A stretch of 64,000 nucleotides of DNA from Amycolatopsis saalfeldensis (GCF_900110575.1 NZ_FOEF01000019.1:164756-228755); one strand, 5' to 3'; positions 18,267 through 26,796 are shown, counted from the first letter of the stretch. Translations and numbers: made by a program. The notes: generated by a model not told the origin, from the letters alone.

Positions 18267-18455
18267 TCAACGACGGTATTCGTCGTACCCGTCGTCGTAC
18301 GGGTCTTCGTACCCATTGTTGTCGTCCTCGGGGCTGTTTTCCGAGGAACTACTCGACAGCTCGCGCTGCAAAGCATCGAAATCGGTTTCGTGAGAGCTGT
18401 ACTTGAGCTCGCGCGCCACCTTCGTCTGCTTGGCCTTAGCCCGGCCGCGCCCCAT
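18267..18455 (-). CDS. DUF3073 small protein
   Basis: 62-aa DUF3073 protein, a small actinobacterial family of unknown function. The family start MGRGRAKAKQTKVARELKY is clear, followed by SSHETDFDALQREL and an acidic/Tyr tail. Longer frames from 18653 are shadows, because the conserved Met-Gly-Arg-Gly start lies at 18455. The 207-nt divergent region to the gene at 18663 holds the promoters. Confidence 0.9.
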   Translation of the reverse strand: MGRGRAKAKQTKVARELKYSSHETDFDALQRELSSSSSENSPEDDNNGYEDPYDDGYDEYRR

Positions 18456-18662
18456 GGCTCGACCCCCTCGCACAGGGGCGGGGCGGCCGGGGGAATCGGC
18501 GGCCCCGCATCGTCTCGACAGTTCTTTCCTGGTCACACCGTACCGTGTCCAGGGGGGTGGATGCGACGTGGCACGGTGTGCCGGTCGCGACAGTGTCCGC
18601 CGGACGCCGGTTACCGGCCTGTCGGTGGGGATCGGCGCAGGTGGGCGTGCCACGATGCACTG

Positions 18663-19559
18663 GTGCTCCGTCCCTTCGCCGCCTATCTCCGGGTGTACGA
18701 ACCCCTGCTCGCCTTGGGTGACCCGCCGGACGAGCGGCTGCGCGAAGCCGTGGCCGCGGCGAAGCTGCGCCGTGCCGCCATCGGCGAACGAGAGCAGTAC
18801 ATGTGGCTCAAGTCACAGGTTGCCGCGCCGTCCCGCTTGCTGCCCGCCGAGCTGTCCGACGGGCGTCCCTCACCCAGCCTGGTCAACGACGTGCTGGTGC
18901 TCGGCCCCGAGGAGCTGCCGTCCGGGCATCCGGTGGAGGGCCCGTTCGTCTGCCCGCTCGAGCTGCGGGCCCGCTCGGCCGCCGCGCTGGTGACGTTCCT
19001 CGGCGACGCGCACCCGGCGTTGAAGAACGCGGTGCTCGACGCCGGCGGGGTCTCCGCCGACCGCGCCCGGTCCCGCACGAAGGCCGCGATGGCCGACCTG
19101 ACCACGATGGCGGCGCACACCCTGACCACGACCTGGACGGTGCCGTTGCCGTGGTTCGTCCTGGTCGACCCGGACGAGCGGCGGCTGGTACTCGGCTCCG
19201 GCCCGGACGACCCGACGCGCGAGCTGTCCTGGCGCGTGTCGATGTCCGACGCGCTGGAGCGCGCGGGCGAGGCGAGTGAGCTGATCGAGGCCGCGTTCGG
19301 CGAGTCCGGTCCCGCGCGGGTGCTTTCGCAGACCCGGCAGTGGCTGGAGAGCTTCAACCCGTCTTCGGTCGTCGAACTCGACTACGGCGGCCTCGTCCAG
19401 CTGTTCGCCGATTCGATCCTCGACTCCGACACCACGGCCGAAGAGGTGCACGACATCCTGGACGCCCTGCGCACCGGCAACGTCGAGGAGCTGGCCGAGC
19501 TGTTCTCGGAGCTGCGCGAGTTCTGGGGCGATCTGGCGGCTAGGGAGCACTCCAACTGA
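18663..19559 (+). CDS. Conserved hypothetical actinomycete protein
   Basis: 298-aa soluble protein without a recognised domain. It is acidic and helical, with blocks such as RPFAAYLRVYEPLLALGD, REQYMWLKSQVAAPSRLLP, TTTWTVPLPWFVLVDPDERRL and a C-terminal VHDILDALRTGNVEELAELF. The GTG at 18663 is the best start: it begins the conserved-looking region, whereas the frame upstream runs through the DUF3073 promoter. The last 20 nt overlap the convergent asparaginase gene. Confidence 0.7.
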   Translation: MLRPFAAYLRVYEPLLALGDPPDERLREAVAAAKLRRAAIGEREQYMWLKSQVAAPSRLLPAELSDGRPSPSLVNDVLVLGPEELPSGHPVEGPFVCPLELRARSAAALVTFLGDAHPALKNAVLDAGGVSADRARSRTKAAMADLTTMAAHTLTTTWTVPLPWFVLVDPDERRLVLGSGPDDPTRELSWRVSMSDALERAGEASELIEAAFGESGPARVLSQTRQWLESFNPSSVVELDYGGLVQLFADSILDSDTTAEEVHDILDALRTGNVEELAELFSELREFWGDLAAREHSN

Positions 19560-20478
19560 CCCTGAGCCGGCCGACTTCCCGGCCGCCGCCCAGCACGGCG
19601 GGGGCCGCCAGGTCGGCCAGCTCGGAGACGTCCACACCGAGGTGACGCAGCACGGCCACGCCCAGCGGGGCGCAACCGCGTTTGGTGCCGTCGTCCAGTT
19701 TCAGGGCGAGCGCCGTGCCGTCCGGCAGCGACATGGCCCAGACCGCCTCCGCGCCGACCTTCGACAGCAGGCCGGGCACGGTCTTCATCACGCGGGTGTC
19801 TTCTCGGTCCGTGCCGGCGACCAGCCACGGGTGCGCGCGCATCGCGTCGGCCACCCGGCGCTCGTCCGAGCCCGGGGCGGCCTGCGTCAGGCGGCCGAAC
19901 GAGCGGGCCAGGCCGGTCAGGGAGAAGGCGAACAGCGGGGCGCCGCAGCCGTCGACTCCGGTGGCCGCGATCGGCTCGCCGGTGAGCGACACGACGGCGT
20001 TCGCGATCGCCTTCTGCAGCGGGTGCGCGGGGTCCTCGTAGCCGTCCGTCGGCCAGCCCGCCGCGACGCAGGTGGCGAGCATCGCCGCGTGCTTGCCGGA
20101 GCAGTTCATCGTGACGCGCAGCGGGCCGGCCGCCGCGTGCATCGACGTTTCGTCCAGCGGGTACGCGGGCGGGCAGGCCAGCGCGGACTCGTCGAGGCCC
20201 GCAGCCGCCAGCATCGCCGCGACCCGCTCGGTGTGGCCGGGCTCGCCGGAGTGGGAGCCGCAGGCCAGCGCCAGGTCGGCTCCGTCGTAGGACAGTCCGG
20301 AGTGGAGCATCCCGACGGCCTGCAGCGGTTTGTTCGACGAGCGGGGGAACATCGGGCTGGTGACGTCGCCGGTGGCCAGCCGCACCGTGCCGTCCGGGGC
20401 GGTGACCACCACGGAGCCGCGGTGCGCGCTTTCGGTGAACCCGGAGCGGACGACCTCGACCAGTACCGGGTTGGTCAC
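19540..20478 (-). CDS. L-asparaginase II family protein
   Basis: 312-aa member of the asparaginase II (PF06089) family, expected to hydrolyse asparagine to aspartate and ammonia in the cytosol. Family landmarks: VVRSGFTESAHRGSVVV, FPRSSNKPLQAV, CGSHSGEPGHTERV, MNCSGKHAAMLATC and GVDGCGAPLFAF. There is no signal peptide. The GTG start overlaps the rsiG stop (GTGA at 20475-20478), so it is translationally coupled to rsiG and ygfZ. Convergent overlap with the upstream-strand gene is 20 nt. Confidence 0.9.
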   Translation of the reverse strand: MTNPVLVEVVRSGFTESAHRGSVVVTAPDGTVRLATGDVTSPMFPRSSNKPLQAVGMLHSGLSYDGADLALACGSHSGEPGHTERVAAMLAAAGLDESALACPPAYPLDETSMHAAAGPLRVTMNCSGKHAAMLATCVAAGWPTDGYEDPAHPLQKAIANAVVSLTGEPIAATGVDGCGAPLFAFSLTGLARSFGRLTQAAPGSDERRVADAMRAHPWLVAGTDREDTRVMKTVPGLLSKVGAEAVWAMSLPDGTALALKLDDGTKRGCAPLGVAVLRHLGVDVSELADLAAPAVLGGGREVGRLRVSWSAP

Positions 20479-21071
20479 TTGCCGGAGCCCGCGCCACCGG
20501 CGGAACCGGTGTCGGACCGGCCGCGCTCGGAGTCCAGCAGCTCGTCGACCGACGCCGAGCCGCGCTGGTAGCGGGCGGCGATCTCGGCGTTGAGCGCGTC
20601 CATCACCTCCTGCACCTGGCGGCGGAACGTCGAAACGGACGTCTCCTCCGTGGCGTAGGTGTCCAATGCGGAGGCCAGCTTGCTCTCGGACAGCGAGCCG
20701 ACGTCGGTCAGATCGGTGTCGCCGATCAGGGCCTCGGCGTGCCGGCGGTGCTCACCGGCGCGTGAGGGCTCCAGCCCCTGGTGCCGGCCGGAGCCCTTGG
20801 CCGGGCCGATCGCGTTGTCGGCGAGGATCGTGGCGAGCTGGTCGACGATGCTGCTCTCACCGCCGGACGAACGGCGCTGCTGCTCGGCGCGCACGATGTC
20901 GATCCGGGCGTGGAGCAGCCGCCGCAGGTAGGAGAGGTCGGTTTCTTCCTGCGCGGCCTCGTCCCTGCGTTCGCGCAGCACCGGAAGCGGCAGGTCGCCG
21001 AGGCCGGTGAGGTATCCCGGGGCGAGGACGCGGTCGATCCGCCTTCGCCCGCCGGGACGAACTTCGATCAC
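20475..21071 (-). CDS. rsiG: RsiG-like c-di-GMP-binding anti-sigma factor
   Basis: 198-aa coiled-coil protein related to Streptomyces RsiG, which sequesters sigma WhiG when loaded with c-di-GMP. The c-di-GMP signature E-x3-S-x2-R-x3-Q-x3-D occurs twice: intact in ETSVSTFRRQVQEVMD (~150-165), and in ETDLSYLRRLLHARID (~40-55) with His in place of Gln. Two helices around these motifs fit the antiparallel coiled coil. The GTG at 21071 is preceded by AGCAGG at 8 nt; GTG 21077 and 21119 are alternatives. It lies between ygfZ and asparaginase in a three-gene minus-strand unit. The sigma partner is not in the window. Confidence 0.82.
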   Translation of the reverse strand: MIEVRPGGRRRIDRVLAPGYLTGLGDLPLPVLRERRDEAAQEETDLSYLRRLLHARIDIVRAEQQRRSSGGESSIVDQLATILADNAIGPAKGSGRHQGLEPSRAGEHRRHAEALIGDTDLTDVGSLSESKLASALDTYATEETSVSTFRRQVQEVMDALNAEIAARYQRGSASVDELLDSERGRSDTGSAGGAGSGK

Positions 21072-21120
21072 GGGCACATCCTGCTCTACATTCCCCGACA
21101 ACGCTACCGTCGAGTTCACT

Positions 21121-22251
21121 TCAGCCCCGAAGCCTCGACGCGGCCTCTCGACCAGGGGCGGCGTGCTCGCCGGGCACCGAGTCCGGGTCGACGGTGGCCT
21201 GCACCACCCGGTCCTCGGCCCCGGCCAGCAGCTCCGCGCCCGCCGGGGTGGACCGTTTGACCAGCGCCAGCGCGATCGGCCCCAGCTCATGGTGCTGGAC
21301 AACACTGCCGACGCGTCCGACCACGCGTTCGCCCAGCCGCACCGGATCACCCGTCTCGGGGGTGATCTCCGGCGAGCCGTCGAGGTGCAGCAGCGCGAGG
21401 GACCGCGGCGGGCGGCCGACGTTGTGCACCTTCGAAACGGTCTCCTGGCCGCGGTAGCAGCCCTTCGCGACGTGCGCGGCGGAGTCGACCCAGCCCATCT
21501 CGTGCGGGATCGAGCGCTCGTCGGTGTCGGTGCCGAGCCGCGGGTGCAGCGATTCCACGCGCAGCGCGTCGAAGGCCCAGCTGCCGGCCGGGCGCGCGCC
21601 CGCGTCGGTGAGCCGCTGCCACCAGTCCGCCAGCTGCTCGCGCGGCACGGCGAGGTCCACACTGGACCGTGCCGGCCACGGCATCCGGCGCGCGAAACCC
21701 CCGCCGGGCAATGCGGTCACGGTGTACGGCGCGGGCCCGACCTCGGCGCCGACCGCGCTCAGCACCCGCTCGGCGTCCGGGCCGAGCACGGTGAGCAGCG
21801 CCAGTTCCGTTGTCGCGTCGCGGATTTCGACCTTCGACCAGAACTTCATCGCCTCGAAGTACTCGAGCAGCGTCTGCTTGCCGCCCTTGGGCAGCGCGCT
21901 GGTCGCGCTCGCGCCGGGGTCGCTGTCGATCCAGACGGTGCCGTCGAGGTGCGCCAGCACGAAGTGGGTGTCGATGTGGCCGTGGCTGTCGAGCACCAGC
22001 GCCTCGGTGCCGGTGCCCTCGGCCAGCTCCGTCACGTGCTGGGAGATCACCAGATGCAGCCACGACAGGCGTTCCTCACCGGTGACGGCCAGTACCTCGC
22101 GGTGCGAGCGGTCGATCACGACCACCCCGCGGGCGGCCGTGCGCTGCTCGGCGAACGGGTCACCCCAATGCCAGGGGACGCCCGATTCCGGGTGGCCTTC
22201 GGGCGGGGCGATCGCGCGGGGGGCTTCCAGCAACGGCGAGCGATACGGCAT
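21121..22251 (-). CDS. ygfZ: YgfZ folate-binding iron-sulfur protein
   Basis: 376-aa tetrahydrofolate-binding protein of the YgfZ/GcvT-like family, which supports maturation or repair of certain Fe-S enzymes. The family signature K-G-C-Y-x-G-Q-E is intact in AKGCYRGQETVSKVHN (~275-290). The N-terminal GcvT-like half contains VVVIDRSHREVLAVTGEERLSWLH. The ATG at 22251 sits 7 nt from TAGTCT, a leaderless arrangement. rsiG and asparaginase follow on the same strand. It is divergent from pabC. Confidence 0.92.
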   Translation of the reverse strand: MPYRSPLLEAPRAIAPPEGHPESGVPWHWGDPFAEQRTAARGVVVIDRSHREVLAVTGEERLSWLHLVISQHVTELAEGTGTEALVLDSHGHIDTHFVLAHLDGTVWIDSDPGASATSALPKGGKQTLLEYFEAMKFWSKVEIRDATTELALLTVLGPDAERVLSAVGAEVGPAPYTVTALPGGGFARRMPWPARSSVDLAVPREQLADWWQRLTDAGARPAGSWAFDALRVESLHPRLGTDTDERSIPHEMGWVDSAAHVAKGCYRGQETVSKVHNVGRPPRSLALLHLDGSPEITPETGDPVRLGERVVGRVGSVVQHHELGPIALALVKRSTPAGAELLAGAEDRVVQATVDPDSVPGEHAAPGREAASRLRG

Positions 22252-22258
22252 GAGGACA

Positions 22259-22264
22259 AGACTA
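22259..22264 (-). promoter_or_regulatory. -10 element of leaderless start (22251)
   Basis: TAGTCT on the minus strand, 7 nt before the ygfZ ATG. No Shine-Dalgarno is present. Confidence 0.5.
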
Positions 22265-22312
22265 GCTCCGCCTTCCTCCCCGCCACCGCCTCAGCGGAAC
22301 CCGCGCTGGTAC

Positions 22313-22318
22313 TACGGT
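22313..22318 (+). promoter_or_regulatory. -10 element of leaderless start (22325)
   Basis: TACGGT, 6 nt before the pabC ATG at 22325. It is only 48 nt from the divergent ygfZ -10 element, so the two promoters are back to back. Confidence 0.45.
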
Positions 22319-22324
22319 GTGGGC

Positions 22325-23170
22325 ATGCGCGTTCTCGCCTTCCTCGACGGAACCCTGGCCGACCCCGACGCCGCCCACATCCGGGTCGACGACCTCGGGC
22401 TGCTGCGGGGGGACGGGGTGTTCGAAACGATCCTCGTGGCGGACAAGAACCCGCGTGAGCTGCGTCCGCACCTCGACCGCCTCGCCCGCTCCGCCGCCAT
22501 GCTGGAGCTGCCCGCGCCGGACCTCGAGGGGTTCGAGCGCGCGGCGCGAAAGGTCATCGACAGCTGGATCGGCGGCCGCGAGCTGGCCCTGAAACTGGTG
22601 TACACCAGGGGAATCGACGGCGATCCGGCCGGGGTGCCGACGGCGTTCGCGATGGGCCTGGAGATCGACGAGAAGGTCCAGCGCGCCCGCACCGAGGGTG
22701 TCGCCGCTGTGCTGTTGGAGCGCGGCTTCGGCCCGGACGTCGCCGAGCGCGCGCCGTGGCTGCTGCTGGGCGCGAAGACCGTGTCGTACGCCGTGAACAT
22801 GGCGGCGCTGCGCGAGGCGGGCCGCCGCGGCGCCCAGGATGTGATCTTCACCGCTGCCGACGGCTCGGTGCTGGAGGGCCCGACGTCCACGGTGGTCGTC
22901 GCGAAGGGGCGCACGCTGTACACGCCGCCGTCGACCATCGGGATTCTCCCCGGCACCACGCAGTACGCGTTGTTCCGCGGCGCGGAAAAGGCCGGCTGGA
23001 CGATCAAGGTCGAGCCGATCCCGGCCGCCGAGCTGACCACGGCGGACGCGGTGATCCTCGCGTCTTCGGTCCGGCTGGTCACCCGCGTGCACACGCTCGA
23101 CGGCGTGGCGCTGCCGGACTCGGCCGCCCTGCACCGTGAGCTGGTGGCGGCCTACGAGTCGGAGTACTGA
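22325..23170 (+). CDS. pabC: Aminodeoxychorismate lyase PabC
   Basis: 281-aa fold-type IV PLP enzyme. It converts 4-amino-4-deoxychorismate to p-aminobenzoate and pyruvate for folate synthesis. Landmarks: LRGDGVFETILV near the N-terminus, KLVYTRG, the PLP lysine in LLGAKTVSYAVNMAALREA (~155), and DGSVLEGPTSTVVV with GILPGTTQ. A branched-chain aminotransferase-like role cannot be fully excluded from sequence alone. Pairing with a folate-binding YgfZ gene across the divergent promoter supports the folate assignment. The last 19 nt overlap a convergent gene. Confidence 0.9.
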   Translation: MRVLAFLDGTLADPDAAHIRVDDLGLLRGDGVFETILVADKNPRELRPHLDRLARSAAMLELPAPDLEGFERAARKVIDSWIGGRELALKLVYTRGIDGDPAGVPTAFAMGLEIDEKVQRARTEGVAAVLLERGFGPDVAERAPWLLLGAKTVSYAVNMAALREAGRRGAQDVIFTAADGSVLEGPTSTVVVAKGRTLYTPPSTIGILPGTTQYALFRGAEKAGWTIKVEPIPAAELTTADAVILASSVRLVTRVHTLDGVALPDSAALHRELVAAYESEY

Positions 23171-23613
23171 GCCGGGCTGATCCGCACGACCGAGGCCGTC
23201 ACGCCCTCGGCGCGGTAGGCCGCGATCTTGTGGTGCCCGTCGACGATCAGGGCGCGGGCGCCGGTCAGCACCACGGCCACCGGGCGGTGGCCGGAGCGGA
23301 TGGCGGTCCGGTAGTAGGCGACTCTGGCCTCGTCGGCGGGCGGCCAGCCCGCGGTGGCGACCAGGTCGTCGCCGGGGCGCCGCTCGGGGCCGCTGACCTG
23401 GTAACGGCCGTCCACCAGCAGGTCGAGCAGCTCACGCAGCGTTTCGGCGAGCGGTCGCCGCAGCTGCCCGGTGGCGAGCGCGATCCGGAGCGACTGTGAC
23501 AGCTCCCCTCGTGGGTGTTCATGCCGGTCAGAACCGTTCTCAGCACTCACGAGGGCTGTGCCGGCATCCGGCGCCAGGAAGCCCTTACCGCCTGTGACCG
23601 TTACCTGTTCCAC
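23152..23613 (-). CDS. ParB/sulfiredoxin-like hypothetical protein
   Basis: 153-aa protein. The C-terminal half has ALIVDGHHKIAAYRAEGV, which resembles the D-G-x-H-R-x-x-A motif of ParB/Srx-type nucleotide-handling domains. The N-terminal half is unassigned, with LSQSLRIALATGQLRRPLAETLRELLDLL. The start GTG 23613 lies 5 nt after the pxpC stop, so it is the last gene of the five-gene minus-strand operon. Its end overlaps pabC by 19 nt. The function and the link to oxoproline metabolism are unknown. Confidence 0.6.
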   Translation of the reverse strand: MEQVTVTGGKGFLAPDAGTALVSAENGSDRHEHPRGELSQSLRIALATGQLRRPLAETLRELLDLLVDGRYQVSGPERRPGDDLVATAGWPPADEARVAYYRTAIRSGHRPVAVVLTGARALIVDGHHKIAAYRAEGVTASVVRISPAQYSDS

Positions 23614-23618
23614 AGCTA

Positions 23619-24467
23619 TCAGGACGGGTGGAGCCGCACCTGGGTTCCAGGACGGGCCTGCGCGAGCGCGTCGAGTGATGCTCGTCTCACCACCGCGACC
23701 ACGGGATAACCGCCAGTGGTCGGGTGATCGGCGAGGAACACGACCGGCAGGCCGTTCGGCGGCACCTGGACGGCACCGGTCAGGACGCCCTCGCTGGGCA
23801 GTTCCCCCGTGCGCTCGCGGCGCAGCGGCGGCCCGTCGAGCCGGAGTCCGACGCGGTTGGACTCCGCCGTCACCGTCCACCACACATCGAGGCCGGCGGC
23901 GTCGGCGAGCCAGTCTTCGCGCGGGCCGAGCGTGACCGGGACGATCAGCCGGTCCGGCGACGGCGGCGCGACGACCACGTCGGCTCCCGCCGGCACGCCG
24001 GTCACCGGGCCGAGCGGGACTTTCGTGCCGGGCGCGAGTGGCTCCGGGCCGATCCCGGACAGCACGTCACGCGACCGGCTGCCCAGCTCGGGCGGGATGT
24101 CGATGCCGCCGGAAACCGCCAGGTAGCAACGCAGTCCGCGGGCCGGGGTGCCGATCGTGAGCGTCTGCCCGGCGCGCAGGGCGACGGCGGCGTGGGACCC
24201 GGCGTCGCGCCCGTCCACGGTCACCGCGACCACCGGCCCGGTCACCGCGACGGTGCACGACGCGGTGGCGCGCACCGAGAGCCCGCCCAGCACCGTCTCG
24301 ATCCCGGCGGCTCCCTCGGGGTTTCCGGCGAGCCGGTTCGCCAGCCGCAGCGCGCCGGCGTCCAGCGCGCCCGACGGTGGCACGCCGAGGTGCGCGTAGC
24401 CCGGCCGGCCGAGGTCCTGGACCAGGGCGAGCGCGCCCGTCGTGAGCACTTCCAGCGCCCGCATCAC
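23619..24467 (-). CDS. pxpC: 5-oxoprolinase subunit PxpC
   Basis: 282-aa member of the biotin-dependent carboxyltransferase-like (KipA/PxpC) family. With PxpA and PxpB it forms an ATP-dependent 5-oxoprolinase that recycles pyroglutamate to glutamate. Diagnostic stretches: ALALVQDLGRPGYAHLGVPPSGALD, LRLANRLAGNPEGAAGIE, YLAVSGGIDIPPELGSRSRD and the closing VVFLADHPTTGGYPVVAVV. Length is normal. It overlaps pxpB by 4 nt. No pxpA (LamB/YcsF) gene is in the window. Confidence 0.92.
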   Translation of the reverse strand: MMRALEVLTTGALALVQDLGRPGYAHLGVPPSGALDAGALRLANRLAGNPEGAAGIETVLGGLSVRATASCTVAVTGPVVAVTVDGRDAGSHAAVALRAGQTLTIGTPARGLRCYLAVSGGIDIPPELGSRSRDVLSGIGPEPLAPGTKVPLGPVTGVPAGADVVVAPPSPDRLIVPVTLGPREDWLADAAGLDVWWTVTAESNRVGLRLDGPPLRRERTGELPSEGVLTGAVQVPPNGLPVVFLADHPTTGGYPVVAVVRRASLDALAQARPGTQVRLHPS

Positions 24468-25066
24468 ACGCTCCGGAACCGGACGCGGTCACCGGGTGCG
24501 AACAGCGCCGGCGGGTCCGCGGCCGGGTCGAACAGCGTTGCCGACGTGTGCCCCAGCAGCCGCCAGCCGCCGGGCGACTCGCGCGGGTACACGCCGGTGA
24601 ACTCCCCGGCCACGCCCACCGCGCCGGCCGGCACGCGCGTGCGCGGCGATTCCAGGCGTGGCTGCCGCAGTGCGGCGGGAAGCCCGGTCAGGTAACCGAA
24701 TCCGGGCGCGAAACCGGTGAACGCGACCGTGTAGACGGCGCCGGTGTGGAGTCCGACAACGTCCTTTTCGGACAGTCCAGCGTCGCGAGCGACCATGGTG
24801 AGGTCTTCGCCGTCGTACTGGACGTCAAGGGTCACCTCGCGCGGCGAGCCGAGCGGCGGGTGGGCCAGATCGGCTCCGTCGAGCAGCGCGCGGACGCGGT
24901 CGAGCACCGGCGGCTCGGCGACCACCAGCAGACTGCGCGCACCGGGCACCAGCTCGATGACACCCGGTATCGCGGCAGCCTCGACCGTGGCGCGCGCCGC
25001 GCTCATCTGGTCGAGCGAGTCGCAGTCGAGCAGGGCGGCCTGCTCGCCGTACCGCCGCCAGCGCAC
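24464..25066 (-). CDS. pxpB: 5-oxoprolinase subunit PxpB
   Basis: 200-aa KipI/PxpB family protein, partner of PxpC. Landmarks: RRYGEQAALLDC at the N-terminus, the conserved FTGFAPGFGYLTGLPAAL (~115-135), PRLESPRTRVPAGAVGVAGEFTGVYPRESPGGWRLLGHT near the C-terminus. In Bacillus the homologue KipI inhibits a sporulation kinase, but paired pxpBC usually means oxoprolinase. The start is GTG 25066, 13 nt after the nitrobindin-like gene. Confidence 0.92.
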   Translation of the reverse strand: MRWRRYGEQAALLDCDSLDQMSAARATVEAAAIPGVIELVPGARSLLVVAEPPVLDRVRALLDGADLAHPPLGSPREVTLDVQYDGEDLTMVARDAGLSEKDVVGLHTGAVYTVAFTGFAPGFGYLTGLPAALRQPRLESPRTRVPAGAVGVAGEFTGVYPRESPGGWRLLGHTSATLFDPAADPPALFAPGDRVRFRSV

Positions 25067-25079
25067 GGCGTCGCCGACC

Positions 25080-25694
25080 TCAGCCGGCGACGCGGTGCAG
25101 CAGCGCGGAAGCGTGCGGCTGCATTTCCTGGCCGACCATCGCGCGCTCCTCGACGTAGCCGAGGTCGCCGTTGATCAGGCCGTACAGCCGCTTCGCGCCG
25201 GTGACGTCCTTCGCGGTGGCGGTGCGGATGACCGCGTCCGTGCCCAGCTCCCAGGACGTCTGGTTCAGCGGCTTGCCGTAGTACAGCTCGACGATCCCGG
25301 AGCTGTGCGTGAGCAGCAGCTCGAGGGTGTCGTCCGCCTGCGGGCGCCAGAAACCGGTCTCGCGCGCGGCCGGGCGGAGGATCGAGCCGTCCTCGTTCAG
25401 CAGCCAGGAGCGCGCCTCGTGGTAGAGGAACGGCCGGCCGTCGTGCGCGACGGTGAGCTGCTGGGCGAACTTGCGGGGGCCGTCGATCGTCGGGTAGTCG
25501 ATCTCGCCCTCGCCTCGCCACACGCCGACGAGCGGCAGCAGGGCGAGGCAGGCCTCGTTCAGGTCCGGGCCCTCACGCAGGTTCGCCGTGTCGTTCGGGA
25601 TCGGCAGGTCGTCCCAGGCCGGCAGATTGCGCGTGCGGGTGCTCGCGGCCCGCTCTTCGGCGGCCGCGATGACCTCGTCGCCACTGGCAGTCAT
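25080..25694 (-). CDS. Nitrobindin-like FABP-family heme protein
   Basis: 204-aa FABP-like protein of the nitrobindin/DUF1794 family, a beta-barrel that binds ferric heme and may scavenge NO or peroxynitrite. The family GxWxGxG motif reads LVGVWRGEGEIDYP (~55-68). FLYHEARSWLLNEDGSILRPAARETGFWRP is typical, and a conserved His in the C-terminal HASALLHRVAG is a candidate heme ligand. It is preceded after 3 nt by a 32-residue membrane peptide gene and followed by pxpB. Confidence 0.88.
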   Translation of the reverse strand: MTASGDEVIAAAEERAASTRTRNLPAWDDLPIPNDTANLREGPDLNEACLALLPLVGVWRGEGEIDYPTIDGPRKFAQQLTVAHDGRPFLYHEARSWLLNEDGSILRPAARETGFWRPQADDTLELLLTHSSGIVELYYGKPLNQTSWELGTDAVIRTATAKDVTGAKRLYGLINGDLGYVEERAMVGQEMQPHASALLHRVAG

Positions 25695-25697
25695 AAG

Positions 25698-25796
25698 TCA
25701 GCGCTGGTCGGCGTACAGCCGGTAGACGACGTAGCAGGCGAACCACACGATGGCGACGGCCGCCAAGGCCAGCAGGATCGTAAACAGGGTCTCCAC
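25698..25796 (-). CDS. 32-residue single-span membrane peptide
   Basis: Short frame read directly from the minus strand: GTG at 25796, TGA at 25698-25700. The peptide has one hydrophobic helix (METLFTILLALAAVAIVWFA) followed by a Tyr/Arg-rich cytosolic end, CYVVYRLYADQR. TATTCT lies exactly 7 nt upstream of the GTG, matching the leaderless starts elsewhere in the window. It is 3 nt upstream of the nitrobindin-like gene and would be the first gene of that operon. Function unknown; the clean reading frame and promoter geometry support expression. Confidence 0.6.
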   Translation of the reverse strand: METLFTILLALAAVAIVWFACYVVYRLYADQR

Positions 25797-25803
25797 GCGA
25801 AGC

Positions 25804-25809
25804 AGAATA
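25804..25809 (-). promoter_or_regulatory. -10 element of leaderless start (25796)
   Basis: TATTCT on the minus strand, 7 nt before the GTG of the small membrane peptide. It is the likely promoter of the five-gene operon down to 23152. Confidence 0.5.
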
Positions 25810-25821
25810 GTCCCGGTCCGC

Positions 25822-26781
25822 TCATCCGGCCCTGCGCAGGGTCACCGCGGTGAGGACGGTCACCACCAGCAGCGTCGCGCCCGCCACGCCCATCGCGGCG
25901 TGGAGCCCGTCGCCGAGGCGATGCCCACGCGGTCGCCCGGCAGGCCCGCGAGACCGACGATGTTGGTGGGCGTCACGGAAAGCCCGACCCCGAGACCGGC
26001 CACGGCGAAGACCGGCGCGAGCAGCCAGTACGGGCTCGCCGCGTCCAGCATCAGGAACGCGAACCCGCCGAGCGCGGCGACGAAGCGGCCCACCGGCAGC
26101 ACCCGGGCCGCGCCGAAGCGGGCGGCGAGGCGGCCGGAGCAGAACGCCGCGAAGACGTTGGCCAGCACGTACGGCAGCATCCGCACCCCGGCGACGGTCG
26201 CCGAGACGAACGCGGCCAGCGCCACCACCGCGACCAGCCCGGCCACGAGGTCGCCGGCGATCACCGCGTACACCAGGAAGATCGCGGACCAGCCGAACGC
26301 GTCGGTGAGCGGCCCGCCCGCCAGCGGTCCGAGCCCCAGCGCGGAGCCGACGGCCAGGCCCCACCAGCCCAGCATTCATCTTCGCGCGCTCGCGCGGGTC
26401 CGGGAACGCGTGCGCGAGCAGGGCGATCGAGAGCGGGATGACCGTCGCGGCCGCCGCGCCCTGGACCACGCGGGCGGTGACGAGCAGGCCGAGCGTCGGC
26501 GCCAGCCCGCAGGCCGCCGAGGCGAGCGTGAACACGGTCAGGTAGACGAGCTTGCGGCCGTATCGGTCGCCGAGCGTGCCGCCGGTGAGGATCGCCGCGG
26601 CGATCGCGACGGTGTAGCCGTCGACGATCCACTGGAGGTCCGTGAACCCGGTGCGCAGATCCCGCTGGATGGCGGGCAGCGCCACGCTGACCACGCTCAC
26701 GTCCAGCATCGCCATGAAGCTGCCGAGGAACACCGCGACGATCAGCATGGGTCTTCCGGCAACGGTTTTCGTCGGGATCAC
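25822..26781 (-). pseudogene. Decayed MFS drug-efflux transporter (DHA2 type)
   Basis: Remains of an EmrB/QacA-like proton antiporter. The N-terminal part is intact from GTG 26781: AMLDVSVVSVALPAIQRDL, QWIVDGYTVAIAAAILTGGTLGDRYGRK, LTARVVQGAAAA-like motif. The frame then breaks near 26370. A second frame (26375 to 25860) continues with LAVGSALGLGPLAGGPLTDAFGW and SATGS, and a second break near 25905 returns to the first frame for GLHAAMGVAGATLLVV. The total is ~320 codons against ~480 for the family, and the central helices are missing. Sequencing error could explain the frameshifts, but not the missing middle. Confidence 0.8.
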
Positions 26782-26796
26782 CCGGGCAGCTTCGCT

